The position numbers were made by a program, and so were the translations under genes. This document shows, in pieces, positions 34,441-43,501 of a DNA stretch of 64,000 nucleotides. Each line of letters begins with the position of its first letter. Position 1 is the stretch's first letter. The notes under the pieces were generated by a model that saw only the letters and a list, made by a program, of their open reading frames with translations, searched no databases and was not told the origin of the DNA. The stretch comes from Streptomyces sp. NBC_00440 (GTDB lineage: Bacteria; Actinomycetota; Actinomycetes; Streptomycetales; Streptomycetaceae), in the NCBI RefSeq assembly GCF_036014215.1, contig NZ_CP107921.1:5091501-5155500 (forward strand), in the 5' to 3' direction.

Positions 34441-35859
34441 GTGAAGGGGCCTACCCTTGAACGGGTGAACCAGTTGATGTCCCGTGAGTCCTATGCCGAC
34501 CAGCCCGGTGACGCCGACGGCGCCAGTGATGCCAGCGGAAGCGCCGGCGCCGGGGTCCCCGTCCTTGCCGGTGCGGCCGGTGCGGCTCTGCCCGGTGTGC
34601 TGTCCGCCGACCTCCGCGCCGAACTGATCGCCTTCCGCCGTGATCTGCACCGGCACCCGGAGCTGGGGAATCAGGAGTTCCGTACTACCGCCGCCCTCAA
34701 GGCGCGGCTGGAGCTGGCCGGGCTCGCGCCCCGCGTGCTCAGCACCGGGACCGGCCTCATCTGTGACATCGGCATCGACAGCACGGACAGCACGGACAGC
34801 ACGGACAGCACGGACAGCACGGAGAGCACGGAGAGCACGGAGAGTGCGGACGGGGTCGGGGCCCCGCTCTCCGCCCCCCGCCCCATGCTCGCCCTGCGTG
34901 CCGACATCGACGCGCTGCCCATCCCCGACACCAAGACCGACTGCGACTACCGCTCCACCGTGCCCGGTATGGCGCACGCCTGCGGGCACGACGTGCACAC
35001 CACCGTCGTGCTCGGCGCCGGTCTGGTGCTCGCCCGGCTGCACCGCGCCGGGCAGCTGCCGCACCCCGTGCGGCTGATCTTCCAGCCCGCCGAGGAAGTG
35101 CTCCCGGGCGGCGCCCCCGACGCCATCGAGGCCGGAGTGCTCGAAGGGGTCGGCCGGATCCTCGCCGTGCACTGCGACCCCAAGGTCGACGCCGGGCGGG
35201 TCGCGCTGCGGACCGGGGCCATCACCTCCGCCTGCGACCGGCTCGAAGTCAGCCTGGACGGGCCCGGCGGGCACACCGCGCGCCCTCACCTCACCACCGA
35301 TCTGGTGACCGCCGCCGCCAAGGTCGTGTCCGAGGTGCCCGCGCTGCTGGCCCGGCGGGTCGACGCCCGGGCCGGGCTCGCCGTGACCTGGGGGCGGATC
35401 GAGGCCGGCCACGCCTGCAACGTCATCCCGCAGCACGCCGAACTCTCCGGCACTGTGCGCTGCCTGGACCTGGACACCTGGCGGGACGCCCCCGACCTGG
35501 TGCACGCGGCCATCGCCGAAGTGGCCGACCTGCACCGGGCCAAGTCGGTGATCAACTACGTACGCGGGGTGCCGCCCGTCGTCAACGACAGCGCCATGAA
35601 CGAGCTGCTGCGCGACGCCATGACCGCACGCCGCGGACCGCACGCGATCGAGGACACCGAGCAGAGCCTGGGCGGTGAGGACTTCTCCTGGTATCTGGAG
35701 CATGTGCCGGGTGCGATGGCCAGGCTCGGCGTGCGGACCCCCGGTGACAGCGCCCGGGGCGACCTGCACCGGGGGGACTTCGACCCTGACGAGGCGTCGG
35801 TCGAGGTGGGCGTGGAGCTGTTCACCGCTGCCGCGTTGCTGGATGGACACCGGCTGTAG
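34441..35859 (+). CDS. M20-family amidohydrolase/peptidase
   Basis: 472 residues from GTG 34441; GTG 34465 or ATG 34477 are possible because no start has a good ribosome binding site. The M20D elements are present: RRDLHRHPELGNQEF, GHDVHTTVVLGAGL (metal His/Asp), QPAEEVLPGGA (catalytic Glu), DRLEVSLDGPGGHTARPH (dimerisation insert), HACNVIPQHAELSGTVRCLD, and GGEDFSWYLEHVPG. It should hydrolyse an N-acyl amino acid or amide. A Ser-Thr-Asp/Glu linker near residues 114-136 is coded by 9-bp repeats and interrupts a region that is normally compact. Confidence 0.88.
   Translation: MKGPTLERVNQLMSRESYADQPGDADGASDASGSAGAGVPVLAGAAGAALPGVLSADLRAELIAFRRDLHRHPELGNQEFRTTAALKARLELAGLAPRVLSTGTGLICDIGIDSTDSTDSTDSTDSTESTESTESADGVGAPLSAPRPMLALRADIDALPIPDTKTDCDYRSTVPGMAHACGHDVHTTVVLGAGLVLARLHRAGQLPHPVRLIFQPAEEVLPGGAPDAIEAGVLEGVGRILAVHCDPKVDAGRVALRTGAITSACDRLEVSLDGPGGHTARPHLTTDLVTAAAKVVSEVPALLARRVDARAGLAVTWGRIEAGHACNVIPQHAELSGTVRCLDLDTWRDAPDLVHAAIAEVADLHRAKSVINYVRGVPPVVNDSAMNELLRDAMTARRGPHAIEDTEQSLGGEDFSWYLEHVPGAMARLGVRTPGDSARGDLHRGDFDPDEASVEVGVELFTAAALLDGHRL
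34782..34850 (+). repeat. 9-bp coding minisatellite, about 8 copies
   Basis: AGCACGGAC repeats (later AGCACGGAG) encode (Ser-Thr-Asp)n(Ser-Thr-Glu)n inside the M20 amidohydrolase, between the first strand and the metal-site region. Period of nine keeps the frame. Confidence 0.9.
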
Positions 35860-35937
35860 GCGGACAGGTAACCGGACCGGCCCGGCCCCGTTCGCGTCGA
35901 TCCGATAACAGGTTCCGAACGGGCCTTTACCTGACAT

Positions 35938-35949
35938 CTACGCGCGTTA
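35938..35949. promoter_or_regulatory. CTACGCGCGTTA, member of the nucleoside operator set
   Basis: Matches the palindrome CTACGCGCGTAG at 10 of 12 positions, 62 bp before the nucleoside-binding lipoprotein. A plausible promoter TTTACC (35926) and TACGAT (35948) places the site in the spacer. Confidence 0.6.
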
Positions 35950-36011
35950 CGATCCTCGCGAAAACCAGCGCCGGAAGAGGCGCTCCAGGTTTGGTTTGAA
36001 GGGACCTCCTC

Positions 36012-37070
36012 TTGCGCCGGGTAACCAAGATCGCTGCGTCTGGCATAGCCACCGCCGCTCTCGCTCTCTCCGTCTCCGCCTGTGGCAGCACGTCGACTCA
36101 GGAAGACTCCAGCTCTTCGTCGTCCGGCTCATCCAAGGGTGGTGTCAAGGTCGGCGTCGCGTACGACGTCGGTGGCCGCGGCGATCACTCCTTCAATGAC
36201 TCCGCCGCCCGCGGCATGGACAAGGCGAAGAAGGAGTTCGGCGGCAGCGTCAAGGAACTGACCGCGAAGACCAGCGACACCGAAGCGGACCGCGAGCAGC
36301 GGCTCACCGACCTGGCCGACGCGGGCTACAACCCGATCGTCGGTATCGGCTACTCCTACGCGCCTTCGATGGCGAAGGTTGCCGCGAAGTACCCGAAGGT
36401 CACCTTCGGCCTCGTGGACGCCGCGGTCAACGCGAAGAACATCGACAACATCGTCTTCACGGAGGAGCAGAGCTCCTACCTCGCCGGTGTCACCGCGGCG
36501 CTGAAGACCAAGACGAAGCATGTCGGCTTCATCGGTGGTGTGGACATCCCGCTGATCAAGAAGTTCGAGGCGGGTTACGTCCAGGGTGTCCAGGACACCA
36601 ACAAGAACATCAAGATCGACCGGCAGTACCTGAGCCACGGCTCGGACACCTCTGGCTTCGCCAGCCCCGACAAGGGCAAGGAAGCCGCGCAGGGCATGCT
36701 CGACAAGGGAGCGGACGTGGTCTTCGCCGCGGCCGGTTCGTCCGGTAACGGCGCGATCGAGGCCGTCAACGGCAAGAAGGGCGCCTGGGCGATCGGCGTC
36801 GACTCGGACCAGTACAAGATCCCGTCGCTGGCGAAGTACAAGTCCTCGATCCTGACCTCGGTCGTGAAGAACGTCGACATCGGCGTCTACGACCTGGTCA
36901 AGTCGGTCCACGACGGTAAGCCCGTCACGGGCACCAACACCTACTCGCTCGCCAAGGGCGGCGTCTCGCTGTCCACCAGCGGGGGTTTCATCGACGACAT
37001 CAAGCCGCAGCTCGACAAGGCGAAGAAGAAGATCGCCGATGGCGCGGTCAAGGTCAGGACCACCCCCTGA
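36012..37070 (+). CDS. BMP-family nucleoside-binding lipoprotein
   Basis: 352 residues from a TTG at 36012 (GAAGGGACC upstream). The signal peptide ends in the lipobox LSVSAC, so Cys24 is lipid-anchored. A Ser-rich linker follows, then the BMP/Med fold (GVKVGVAYDVGGRGDHSFNDSAARGMDKA, GYSYAPSMAKVAAKYPKVTFGLVD, GFIGGVDIPLIKKFEAGYVQGVQ, GVDSDQYK). This family delivers nucleosides such as guanosine or adenosine to ABC importers. It precedes the matching ABC genes but has its own terminator and a palindromic operator. Confidence 0.92.
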   Translation: MRRVTKIAASGIATAALALSVSACGSTSTQEDSSSSSSGSSKGGVKVGVAYDVGGRGDHSFNDSAARGMDKAKKEFGGSVKELTAKTSDTEADREQRLTDLADAGYNPIVGIGYSYAPSMAKVAAKYPKVTFGLVDAAVNAKNIDNIVFTEEQSSYLAGVTAALKTKTKHVGFIGGVDIPLIKKFEAGYVQGVQDTNKNIKIDRQYLSHGSDTSGFASPDKGKEAAQGMLDKGADVVFAAAGSSGNGAIEAVNGKKGAWAIGVDSDQYKIPSLAKYKSSILTSVVKNVDIGVYDLVKSVHDGKPVTGTNTYSLAKGGVSLSTSGGFIDDIKPQLDKAKKKIADGAVKVRTTP

Positions 37071-37085
37071 CCTACCGTGTCCCTT

Positions 37086-37123
37086 GGGCCCGGTGAGAGG
37101 GGTTCCATCCCTCTGCCGGGCCC
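37086..37123. terminator. Terminator between binding protein and ABC operon
   Basis: GGGCCCGG-tg-AGAGGG (37086-37101) pairs with CCCTCT-g-CCGGGCCC (37109-37123). It allows more binding protein than transporter to be made. Confidence 0.75.
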
Positions 37124-37133
37124 ATAACAATGT

Positions 37134-37164
37134 GTCAACTCTACGCGTGTAGCGCGTAGTTGAC
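37134..37164. promoter_or_regulatory. 31-bp dyad containing CTACGCGTGTAG
   Basis: GTCAACT (37134-37140) and AGTTGAC (37158-37164) flank CTACGCGTGTAG (37141-37152, 11 of 12 matches to CTACGCGCGTAG) plus CGCGT. It lies about 100 bp before the ABC ATPase and is the strongest member of the shared operator set. Confidence 0.7.
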
Positions 37165-37264
37165 GCGCTAGCGTCACTCCATCGCCCCCTGCCTCCGCCG
37201 GGGCCCCTCCACTGCTCCTTCTCCGAGGAGCCTCCACCGCTCCTTCTCCCGAGGAGAGTGCGCC

Positions 37265-38938
37265 ATCAACGCGTCCAGCCCTCCTGCCGTCGAACTGCGC
37301 GGCATCACCAAACGATTCCCCGGTGTCATCGCCAACCGCGACATCGACATCACCGTCCGCAAGGGCACCGTGCACGCGCTGTGCGGTGAGAACGGGGCCG
37401 GCAAGTCGACCCTGATGAAGATCCTCTACGGCATGCAGAAGCCGGACGAGGGCACCATCGCCATCGACGGCGACCAGGCCGTGTTCACCAGTCCCGCCGA
37501 CGCCATCGCCCGTGGCATCGGCATGGTGCACCAGCACTTCATGCTCGCCGACAACCTCACGGTCCTGGAGAACGTGGTCCTCGGCGGCGAGAAGCTGTAC
37601 GGCATCGGAACCAAGGCCCGCGCCAGGGTGCAGGAAATCTCCAACGCGTACGGCCTGAACGTCCGCCCGGACGCACTCGTCGAGAACCTCGGTGTCGCCG
37701 ACCGCCAGCGCGTGGAGATCCTCAAGGTCCTCTACCGCGGTGCCCGCACGCTCATCCTCGACGAGCCGACCGCGGTCCTGGTCCCGCAGGAGGTCGACGC
37801 GCTCTTCGACAACCTGCGTGAACTCAAGTCCGAGGGCCTGACGGTCATCTTCATCTCCCACAAGCTCGGTGAAGTGCTCTCCGTCGCCGACGAGATCACC
37901 GTCATCCGGCGCGGCACGACCGTGGGCACCGCCGACCCGGCGACCACCACGTCGAAGCAGCTGGCCGAGCTGATGGTCGGCAGCGAGCTGCCCTCGCCCG
38001 AGACGCGCGAGTCGACGGTCACCGATGCGCCCATGCTCACCCTCGACGGTCTGAAGCTCACCGCGGTCGACACCGACGGTGTCGTACGGGAAGTGCTCTC
38101 CGGGATCTCCTTCACCATCCACCAGGGTGAAGTCCTGGGCATCGCGGGCGTGGAGGGCAACGGCCAGGCCGAACTGGTCGAAGCGATCATGGGGATGCGC
38201 GACCCCGACGGCGGTGTCATCACGCTCGACACCACCGACATCTCGCACGCGCCCACCCGCAAGCGCCGCGAGAGCGGCGTCGGTTACATCCCCGAGGACC
38301 GCCACCGGCACGGCCTGCTCCTGGAAGCCCCGCTCTGGGAGAACCGGATCCTCGGCCATGTCACCGAGCGGCCCAACTCCCGGCACGGGCTGATCGACGC
38401 GAAGGCGGCCCGCGCCGACACCGAGCGGATCATCGCGGACTACGACGTGCGCACGCCCGGTATCGACGTCACCGCGGCCTCCCTCTCCGGCGGCAACCAG
38501 CAGAAGCTGATCGTCGGCCGCGAGATGAGCCACCGCCCCAAGCTGCTGATCGCCGCGCACCCCACCCGGGGCGTGGACGTCGGCGCGCAGGCGCAGATCT
38601 GGGACCAGATCAAGGAGGCCCGCCGCGAAGGGCTGGCCGTCCTGCTGATCTCCGCCGACCTGGACGAGCTGATCGGCCTGTCCGACACCCTGCGGGTGAT
38701 GTACCGCGGCCGGCTCGTCGCCGACGCGGACCCCGCCACGATCACCCCCGAGGAACTCGGCTCGGCGATGACGGGCGCCGCGACCGGCCACCTGGAGCAC
38801 GGCGGGGACGCCGCTCCGGGCGGCGCGGGCGCCCCGAAGACTCCGGATGCCCCCAAGAAGCCGGGGGTCCCGGAGCCGCGCAGGGCCCTGGAGACCCCGG
38901 ACACTGCCGGCGGCGAAGCCGGGGGAGAGGACCGATGA
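37265..38938 (+). CDS. Nucleoside ABC importer ATPase with two nucleotide-binding domains
   Basis: 557 residues if translation starts at the ATC of 37265, which lies 7 nt after GAGGAGA and where related proteins start (NASSPPAVELRGITKRFPG). No in-frame ATG, GTG, TTG or CTG precedes it closely, and the first GTG (37370) would remove an essential strand. Domain 1 has Walker A GENGAGKST. Domain 2 has a degenerate Walker A (GVEGNGQAE) and signature LSGGNQQK, the usual RbsA-like asymmetry. It powers uptake with the two permeases, and its stop overlaps the next start (ATGA). Confidence 0.88.
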   Translation: MNASSPPAVELRGITKRFPGVIANRDIDITVRKGTVHALCGENGAGKSTLMKILYGMQKPDEGTIAIDGDQAVFTSPADAIARGIGMVHQHFMLADNLTVLENVVLGGEKLYGIGTKARARVQEISNAYGLNVRPDALVENLGVADRQRVEILKVLYRGARTLILDEPTAVLVPQEVDALFDNLRELKSEGLTVIFISHKLGEVLSVADEITVIRRGTTVGTADPATTTSKQLAELMVGSELPSPETRESTVTDAPMLTLDGLKLTAVDTDGVVREVLSGISFTIHQGEVLGIAGVEGNGQAELVEAIMGMRDPDGGVITLDTTDISHAPTRKRRESGVGYIPEDRHRHGLLLEAPLWENRILGHVTERPNSRHGLIDAKAARADTERIIADYDVRTPGIDVTAASLSGGNQQKLIVGREMSHRPKLLIAAHPTRGVDVGAQAQIWDQIKEARREGLAVLLISADLDELIGLSDTLRVMYRGRLVADADPATITPEELGSAMTGAATGHLEHGGDAAPGGAGAPKTPDAPKKPGVPEPRRALETPDTAGGEAGGEDR

Positions 38939-40065
38939 AGAAGTACACCTCGCGCATCGACCGTGAGCGGTTGATCCTCGCGATAGCGGCGCCCCTGCTC
39001 GCGGTGGTGGCGGCCCTCGTCGTCACCGCGCTCGTCATCCTGGCCACCGGCAAGAACCCGCTGTCCGCGTTCAGCGACATGCTGACGTACGGCTCGGCCA
39101 GTGACAGCCAGATCTACATCCTCAACAAGGCGACGACGTACTACCTCGCCGGTATCGCGGTGGCCGTCGGCTTCCGGATGAACCTCTTCAACATCGGCGT
39201 CGACGGCCAGTACCGGATGGCCGCCTTCTTCGCCGCCGTCGTCGGTGGCGCGCTGACGCTGCCCGGCATCGTCTCGGTCCCGCTGATGATCGTCACGGCC
39301 ATGCTGGTCGGTGCGATGTGGGCCGGTATCGCGGGCGTACTGAAGGTGACACGGGGCGTCAGCGAGGTCATCTCGACGATCATGCTGAACTCGATCGCCA
39401 CCGCGGTCATCGCGTATCTGATGCAGCCCGGCAGGCTCGGCCAGCTCGACGACGCGGGCACGCTCGTCTCCACCAAGCCACTGCCGCAGTCCTCCTGGTT
39501 CTTCTCCATCAACACCGGCCCGGCCGGAATGCTCTGGGGCTTCATCTTCATCGCGGCGCTGGCCGGTGTGGCGTACTGGTTCGTGCTGGGCCGCACCCGC
39601 TTCGGCTTCGACCTGCGGGCCGTCGGCCAGTCCGAGTCCGCGGCCTCCGCGAGCGGTGTCAGCGTCAAGAAGATGGTCGCCACCAGCATGATCATCTCTG
39701 GTGCCATGGCCGGTCTGATCGGTATGCCGACGCTGCTCAACGACAGCCACATGTACAGCAACGACTTCCCGCTGGGCATCGGCTTCACCGGGATCGCCAT
39801 CGCGCTCCTGGGCCGCAACCACCCGGTCGGCATCGCGCTCGGCGCGCTCCTCTGGGGCTTCCTGGAACGCACCACCAACCACCTTGAGTTCATGGGGTAC
39901 GACAAGGAGATCCTCGGCGTGATCCAGGGCGTCATCGTCCTGTGCGTCGTCATCGCCTACGAGGTCGTGCGCCGCTACGGACTCAAGCGCCAGCAGCAGA
40001 AGGTCGGCGCCGAACTCGCCGCGCAGGCCGCCGCCCACTCGAACCAGCAGGAGGTGACGGCATGA
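38935..40065 (+). CDS. Nucleoside ABC importer permease 1
   Basis: 376 residues, eight to ten hydrophobic segments, BPD-transporter type 2 family. GFRMNLFNIGVDGQYRMAAFFAA, RGVSEVISTIMLNSIATAVIAYL and GIAIALLGRNHPVGIALGALLWGFLERT are the conserved blocks of this YufP/NupP-type subunit. It pairs with the second permease in the membrane. Overlaps of 4 bp at both ends show translational coupling within the operon. Confidence 0.92.
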   Translation: MKKYTSRIDRERLILAIAAPLLAVVAALVVTALVILATGKNPLSAFSDMLTYGSASDSQIYILNKATTYYLAGIAVAVGFRMNLFNIGVDGQYRMAAFFAAVVGGALTLPGIVSVPLMIVTAMLVGAMWAGIAGVLKVTRGVSEVISTIMLNSIATAVIAYLMQPGRLGQLDDAGTLVSTKPLPQSSWFFSINTGPAGMLWGFIFIAALAGVAYWFVLGRTRFGFDLRAVGQSESAASASGVSVKKMVATSMIISGAMAGLIGMPTLLNDSHMYSNDFPLGIGFTGIAIALLGRNHPVGIALGALLWGFLERTTNHLEFMGYDKEILGVIQGVIVLCVVIAYEVVRRYGLKRQQQKVGAELAAQAAAHSNQQEVTA

Positions 40066-41351
40066 CCGCGACCATGACCGAGACTCCGCCGCCAGCGGCT
40101 CCCAAGGCGGCGAACGCCACGTCCGGCCGTTCCCGGCTCTCGCTCCCGAAGATCCTGCTGATCGTCGCGGTCGCGCTGGCCCTGCTCTCGCTGGTCCGGA
40201 TCGTCACCGGTGCGGACCAGCTGACCTCCGAGGGGCAGATCAGCGCCTCGCTCGGGCTCGCCGTGCCGATCGGCCTCGCCGGTCTCGCCGGCCTCTGGTC
40301 CGAGCGGGCCGGTGTGGTCAACATCGGCCTCGAAGGCATGATGATCCTGGGCACCTTCGGGGCCGGCTGGATCGGCTGGCAGTCCAGCCCCTGGTTCGGG
40401 CTGCTCGCGGGCATCACCTTCGGGATGCTCGGCGGGCTGATCCACGGGATCGCCACCATCACCTTCGGCGTCGACCACATCGTCTCCGGTGTGGCGGTCA
40501 ACCTGCTCGCGCTGGGCATCACCCAGTACCTCGCCAAGATCTTCTTCAACCACGGTGCCGCCGAAGCCGCCGGCGGCAACCCGAAGCAGTCACCACCCGT
40601 CGACTCGATGCCGAACTTCACGGTGCCGGGTCTTTCGGACGGGCTGTCCTCCGTCGAGAAGCACCACTGGTTCTTCGTCTCCGACCTGGCCGGTGTACTC
40701 GGCGGCCTGGTCACCGATGTGTCGGTGCTGACGATCATCGCCGTGCTGCTCTTCATCGGCACCTGGTGGGTGCTGTGGAAGACCGCGTTCGGCCTCCGGC
40801 TGCGCTCCTGCGGCGAGAACCCGATCGCCGCCGAGTCGCTGGGCGTCAACGTCTACACGTACAAGTACGCGGCGGTCGCCATCTCCGGCGGTCTGGCCGG
40901 GCTCGGCGGTGCCTTCCTCGCGATGGTCCCCACGCACATCTACCTGGAGAACCAGACCGGCGGCCGCGGCTACATCGGTCTGGCCGCGATGATCTTCGGT
41001 AACTGGCGTCCCGGCGGACTCGCCATGGGCGCGGGCCTGTTCGGCTTCTCCGACGCGCTCCAGCTGCGCAACGGCGGCGAGACCGTCCACGCGCTGCTGC
41101 TGCTCATCGTGGTGCTGCTCGTCCTGCTCGCCGGGTGGAAGCTCTACCGCAAGGCCGTGCTCCAGGGCGCGATCAGCGCGGTCATGGCCGTACTCATCCT
41201 GGTCTGGTACCTGTTGACCGACGATGTCCCGTCCGACTTCGTGGGCGCCACCCCGTATGTGGTGACCCTGCTGGTGCTCTCGCTCTCCGCGCAGCGGCTG
41301 CGGATGCCCAAGGCGGACGGTATGCGCTACCGGAAGGGCCAGGGCAAGTGA
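40062..41351 (+). CDS. Nucleoside ABC importer permease 2
   Basis: 429 residues from ATG 40062, overlapping the previous stop (ATGA). About ten membrane segments. SLGLAVPIGLAGLAGLWSERAGVVNIGLEGMMILGTFGAGWIG and GGRGYIGLAAMIFGNWRPGGLAMGAGLFGFSDALQLR are the hallmarks of the YufQ/NupQ-type subunit. A soluble insert (about residues 165-205) lies outside the usual core. Its stop overlaps the GTG of cdd, linking uptake with cytidine deamination. Confidence 0.92.
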   Translation: MTATMTETPPPAAPKAANATSGRSRLSLPKILLIVAVALALLSLVRIVTGADQLTSEGQISASLGLAVPIGLAGLAGLWSERAGVVNIGLEGMMILGTFGAGWIGWQSSPWFGLLAGITFGMLGGLIHGIATITFGVDHIVSGVAVNLLALGITQYLAKIFFNHGAAEAAGGNPKQSPPVDSMPNFTVPGLSDGLSSVEKHHWFFVSDLAGVLGGLVTDVSVLTIIAVLLFIGTWWVLWKTAFGLRLRSCGENPIAAESLGVNVYTYKYAAVAISGGLAGLGGAFLAMVPTHIYLENQTGGRGYIGLAAMIFGNWRPGGLAMGAGLFGFSDALQLRNGGETVHALLLLIVVLLVLLAGWKLYRKAVLQGAISAVMAVLILVWYLLTDDVPSDFVGATPYVVTLLVLSLSAQRLRMPKADGMRYRKGQGK

Positions 41352-41737
41352 CAGAGGTCGACTGGGACGTGCTGCGGGAGGCCGCGCGCGGCGCGATGTC
41401 CCATGCGTACGCGCCGTACTCGAAGTATCCCGTCGGTGTCGCGGCGCTGGTGGACGACGGGCGCACGGTCATCGGCTGCAACGTCGAGAACGCCTCGTAC
41501 GGCATCGGGCTGTGCGCCGAGTGCGGTCTGGTCTCCCAGCTCCAGGCGACCGGCGGCGGCCGGCTGACCCACTTCACCTGTGTCGACGGCGCGGGCGCGG
41601 TGCTCGTGCCGTGCGGGCGCTGCCGGCAGCTGCTGTACGAGTTCGGCGGGCCCGAGCTGCTGCTCGAAACCCCCGACGGGGTGCTGCCGCTCTCCGAGAT
41701 GCTGCCGCAGGCGTTCGGCCCGCAGCATCTGAACTGA
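41348..41737 (+). CDS. cdd: Cytidine deaminase
   Basis: 129 residues from GTG 41348 (GTGA overlap with the permease stop). Zinc site: Cys in LCAEC with catalytic Glu, and both Cys of PCGRCRQLL. NVENASYG binds the ribose. It converts cytidine and deoxycytidine to uridine and deoxyuridine. It is the last gene of the transporter operon and is followed by a terminator and by deoA, which uses the products. Confidence 0.95.
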   Translation: MTEVDWDVLREAARGAMSHAYAPYSKYPVGVAALVDDGRTVIGCNVENASYGIGLCAECGLVSQLQATGGGRLTHFTCVDGAGAVLVPCGRCRQLLYEFGGPELLLETPDGVLPLSEMLPQAFGPQHLN

Positions 41738-41741
41738 GCGC

Positions 41742-41784
41742 GCCGGGGTCCACCCGCACCCGCGGGAGGGCCCCGGCCTCTTTT
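41742..41784. terminator. Terminator with T-tract after cdd
   Basis: GCCGGGG (41742-41748) pairs with CCCCGGC (41771-41777), followed by CTCTTTT. It ends the transporter-cdd operon before the deoA promoter. Confidence 0.75.
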
Positions 41785-41795
41785 CCCTGATCTCT

Positions 41796-41807
41796 CTATG
41801 CGCGTAG
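41796..41807. promoter_or_regulatory. CTATGCGCGTAG, member of the nucleoside operator set
   Basis: 11 of 12 matches to CTACGCGCGTAG, 56 bp before deoA. A possible -10 TAGAGT (41805-41810) overlaps the site, so binding would hinder initiation. Confidence 0.65.
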
Positions 41808-41862
41808 AGTCGCGCGTTACGCATCACGCCACGAACCCCCTGCCGGAAGGAACGCCAACTCC

Positions 41863-43140
41863 ATGGACGTCATCTCTGTCATCCGCACCAAGCGGGACCG
41901 GGGCGAGCTGAGCCCCGAGCAGATCGACTGGGTGATCGACGCCTACACCCGCGGCGCGGTCGCCGACGAGCAGATGTCGGCGCTGGCGATGGCGATCCTG
42001 CTCAACGGCATGACCCGCACCGAGATCGCCCGCTGGACCGCCGCGATGATCAACTCCGGTGAGCGGATGGACTTCTCGGCGCTGTCCCGGCCGACCGCCG
42101 ACAAGCACTCCACCGGCGGCGTCGGCGACAAGATCACGCTGCCGCTCGCTCCGCTGGTCGCCGCGTGCGGGGCCGTCGTGCCGCAGCTGTCCGGCCGCGG
42201 TCTCGGCCACACCGGTGGCACGCTCGACAAGCTGGAGTCCGTCCCCGGCTGGCGCGCGCTGCTCTCCAACGCCGAGATGATGGACGTGCTGGACTCGGTC
42301 GGCGCGGTCATCTGCGCGGCGGGCGACGGTCTGGCCCCCGCGGACAAGAAGCTGTACGCGCTGCGCGATGTCACCGGCACCGTCGAGGCGATTCCGCTGA
42401 TCGCCTCCTCGATCATGTCCAAGAAGATCGCCGAGGGCACCGGTTCGCTCGTCCTGGACGTCAAGGTCGGCTCCGGGGCCTTCATGAAGAACCTGGACGA
42501 TGCCCGCGAACTCGCGTCGACGATGGTCGGACTCGGCACCGACCACGGTGTCCGTACGGTCGCGCTGCTCACCGACATGGCGACCCCGCTCGGCCTGACC
42601 GCCGGAAACGCCCTAGAAGTGCGCGAGTCCGTCGAGGTCCTCGCGGGCGGCGGCCCCGCGGACGTCGTGGAGCTGACCCTGGCGCTGGCCCGCGAGATGC
42701 TGGACGCGGCCGGCCTGAAGGACGCCGACCCGGCGAAGGCGCTCGCAGACGGCTCCGCGATGGACCACTGGCGCCGGATGATCGCCGCGCAGGGCGGCGA
42801 CCCGGACGCGGCGCTGCCGGTCGCCCGCGAGCAGCACGTCGTCACCGCCCCGTCGAGCGGGGTGCTGACCCGGCTCGACGCGTACGACATCGGGGTGGCC
42901 GCCTGGCGTCTCGGTGCGGGCCGCGCCCGCAAGGAGGACCCGGTGCAGGCGGGCGCGGGCGTCGAGCTGCACGCCAAGCCCGGTGACACGGTGACCGAGG
43001 GCCAGCCGCTGCTGACCCTGCACACGGACACCCCGGAGCGGTTCGCGTACGCGCTGGAGTCGTTGCCCGCCGCGTACGACATCGCTCCTGCGGGCACCGC
43101 GTTCACCGCGAGCCCGATCGTCCTGGACCGCATCGCCTGA
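41863..43140 (+). CDS. deoA: Thymidine phosphorylase
   Basis: 425 residues, full length. The phosphate and pyrimidine site is intact: DKHSTGGVGDKITLPLAPLVAACG near residue 84, RGLGHTGGTLDKLESVPGW, and KKIAEGTGSLVLDVKVGSGAFM. It splits thymidine or deoxyuridine to base and 2-deoxyribose-1-phosphate. GGAAGG precedes the ATG. It has its own promoter with the shared palindrome and follows cdd, so the module imports, deaminates and cleaves nucleosides. Confidence 0.96.
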   Translation: MDVISVIRTKRDRGELSPEQIDWVIDAYTRGAVADEQMSALAMAILLNGMTRTEIARWTAAMINSGERMDFSALSRPTADKHSTGGVGDKITLPLAPLVAACGAVVPQLSGRGLGHTGGTLDKLESVPGWRALLSNAEMMDVLDSVGAVICAAGDGLAPADKKLYALRDVTGTVEAIPLIASSIMSKKIAEGTGSLVLDVKVGSGAFMKNLDDARELASTMVGLGTDHGVRTVALLTDMATPLGLTAGNALEVRESVEVLAGGGPADVVELTLALAREMLDAAGLKDADPAKALADGSAMDHWRRMIAAQGGDPDAALPVAREQHVVTAPSSGVLTRLDAYDIGVAAWRLGAGRARKEDPVQAGAGVELHAKPGDTVTEGQPLLTLHTDTPERFAYALESLPAAYDIAPAGTAFTASPIVLDRIA

Positions 43141-43171
43141 CCGTCCGGACGGGCCGGGACCGGCAGCGGCG

Positions 43172-43501
43172 ATGAGTTCCGGGCGCCGCGCCGGTCTCCC
43201 TGATGTGGATGTCACCGACCCGCTCGTCCTTGTGGTCACCGGCCCGGTCGGCCGGGCCGATGTCCCGCGCCTGTGCGAGGAGCTGCGGCTGCTGCTGCGC
43301 GGCGCCGGGGCGGCCGGGCGGGCGGCGGTCCCGGTCGACTGCGACATGGGCGGTCTCGTCCGCCCCGGCCTGGCCGCCGTGGAGGCGGTCGCGGGGCTCC
43401 GGCTCACCGCTCTGCGGCACGGCGGCCGGCTACGGCTCCGCAACGCGCCGCCCGAGCTGACCGAGCTGCTGTCCCTCGCCGGCCTCGCGGAGCCCCGGTA
43501 G
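43172..43501 (+). CDS. STAS-domain protein
   Basis: 109 residues. The fold of anti-sigma antagonists is visible (LVLVVTGPVGRADVPRLCEELRLLLRGAG, then VDCDMGGLVRPGLAAVEAVAGLRLTALRHGGRLRLRNAPPELTELLSLAGL). The position that is phosphorylated in SpoIIAA-like proteins (usually D-S) reads GLVRP here, so a phospho-switch is doubtful. It follows deoA by 31 bp and may be cotranscribed. Its role is unknown. Confidence 0.75.
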   Translation: MSSGRRAGLPDVDVTDPLVLVVTGPVGRADVPRLCEELRLLLRGAGAAGRAAVPVDCDMGGLVRPGLAAVEAVAGLRLTALRHGGRLRLRNAPPELTELLSLAGLAEPR

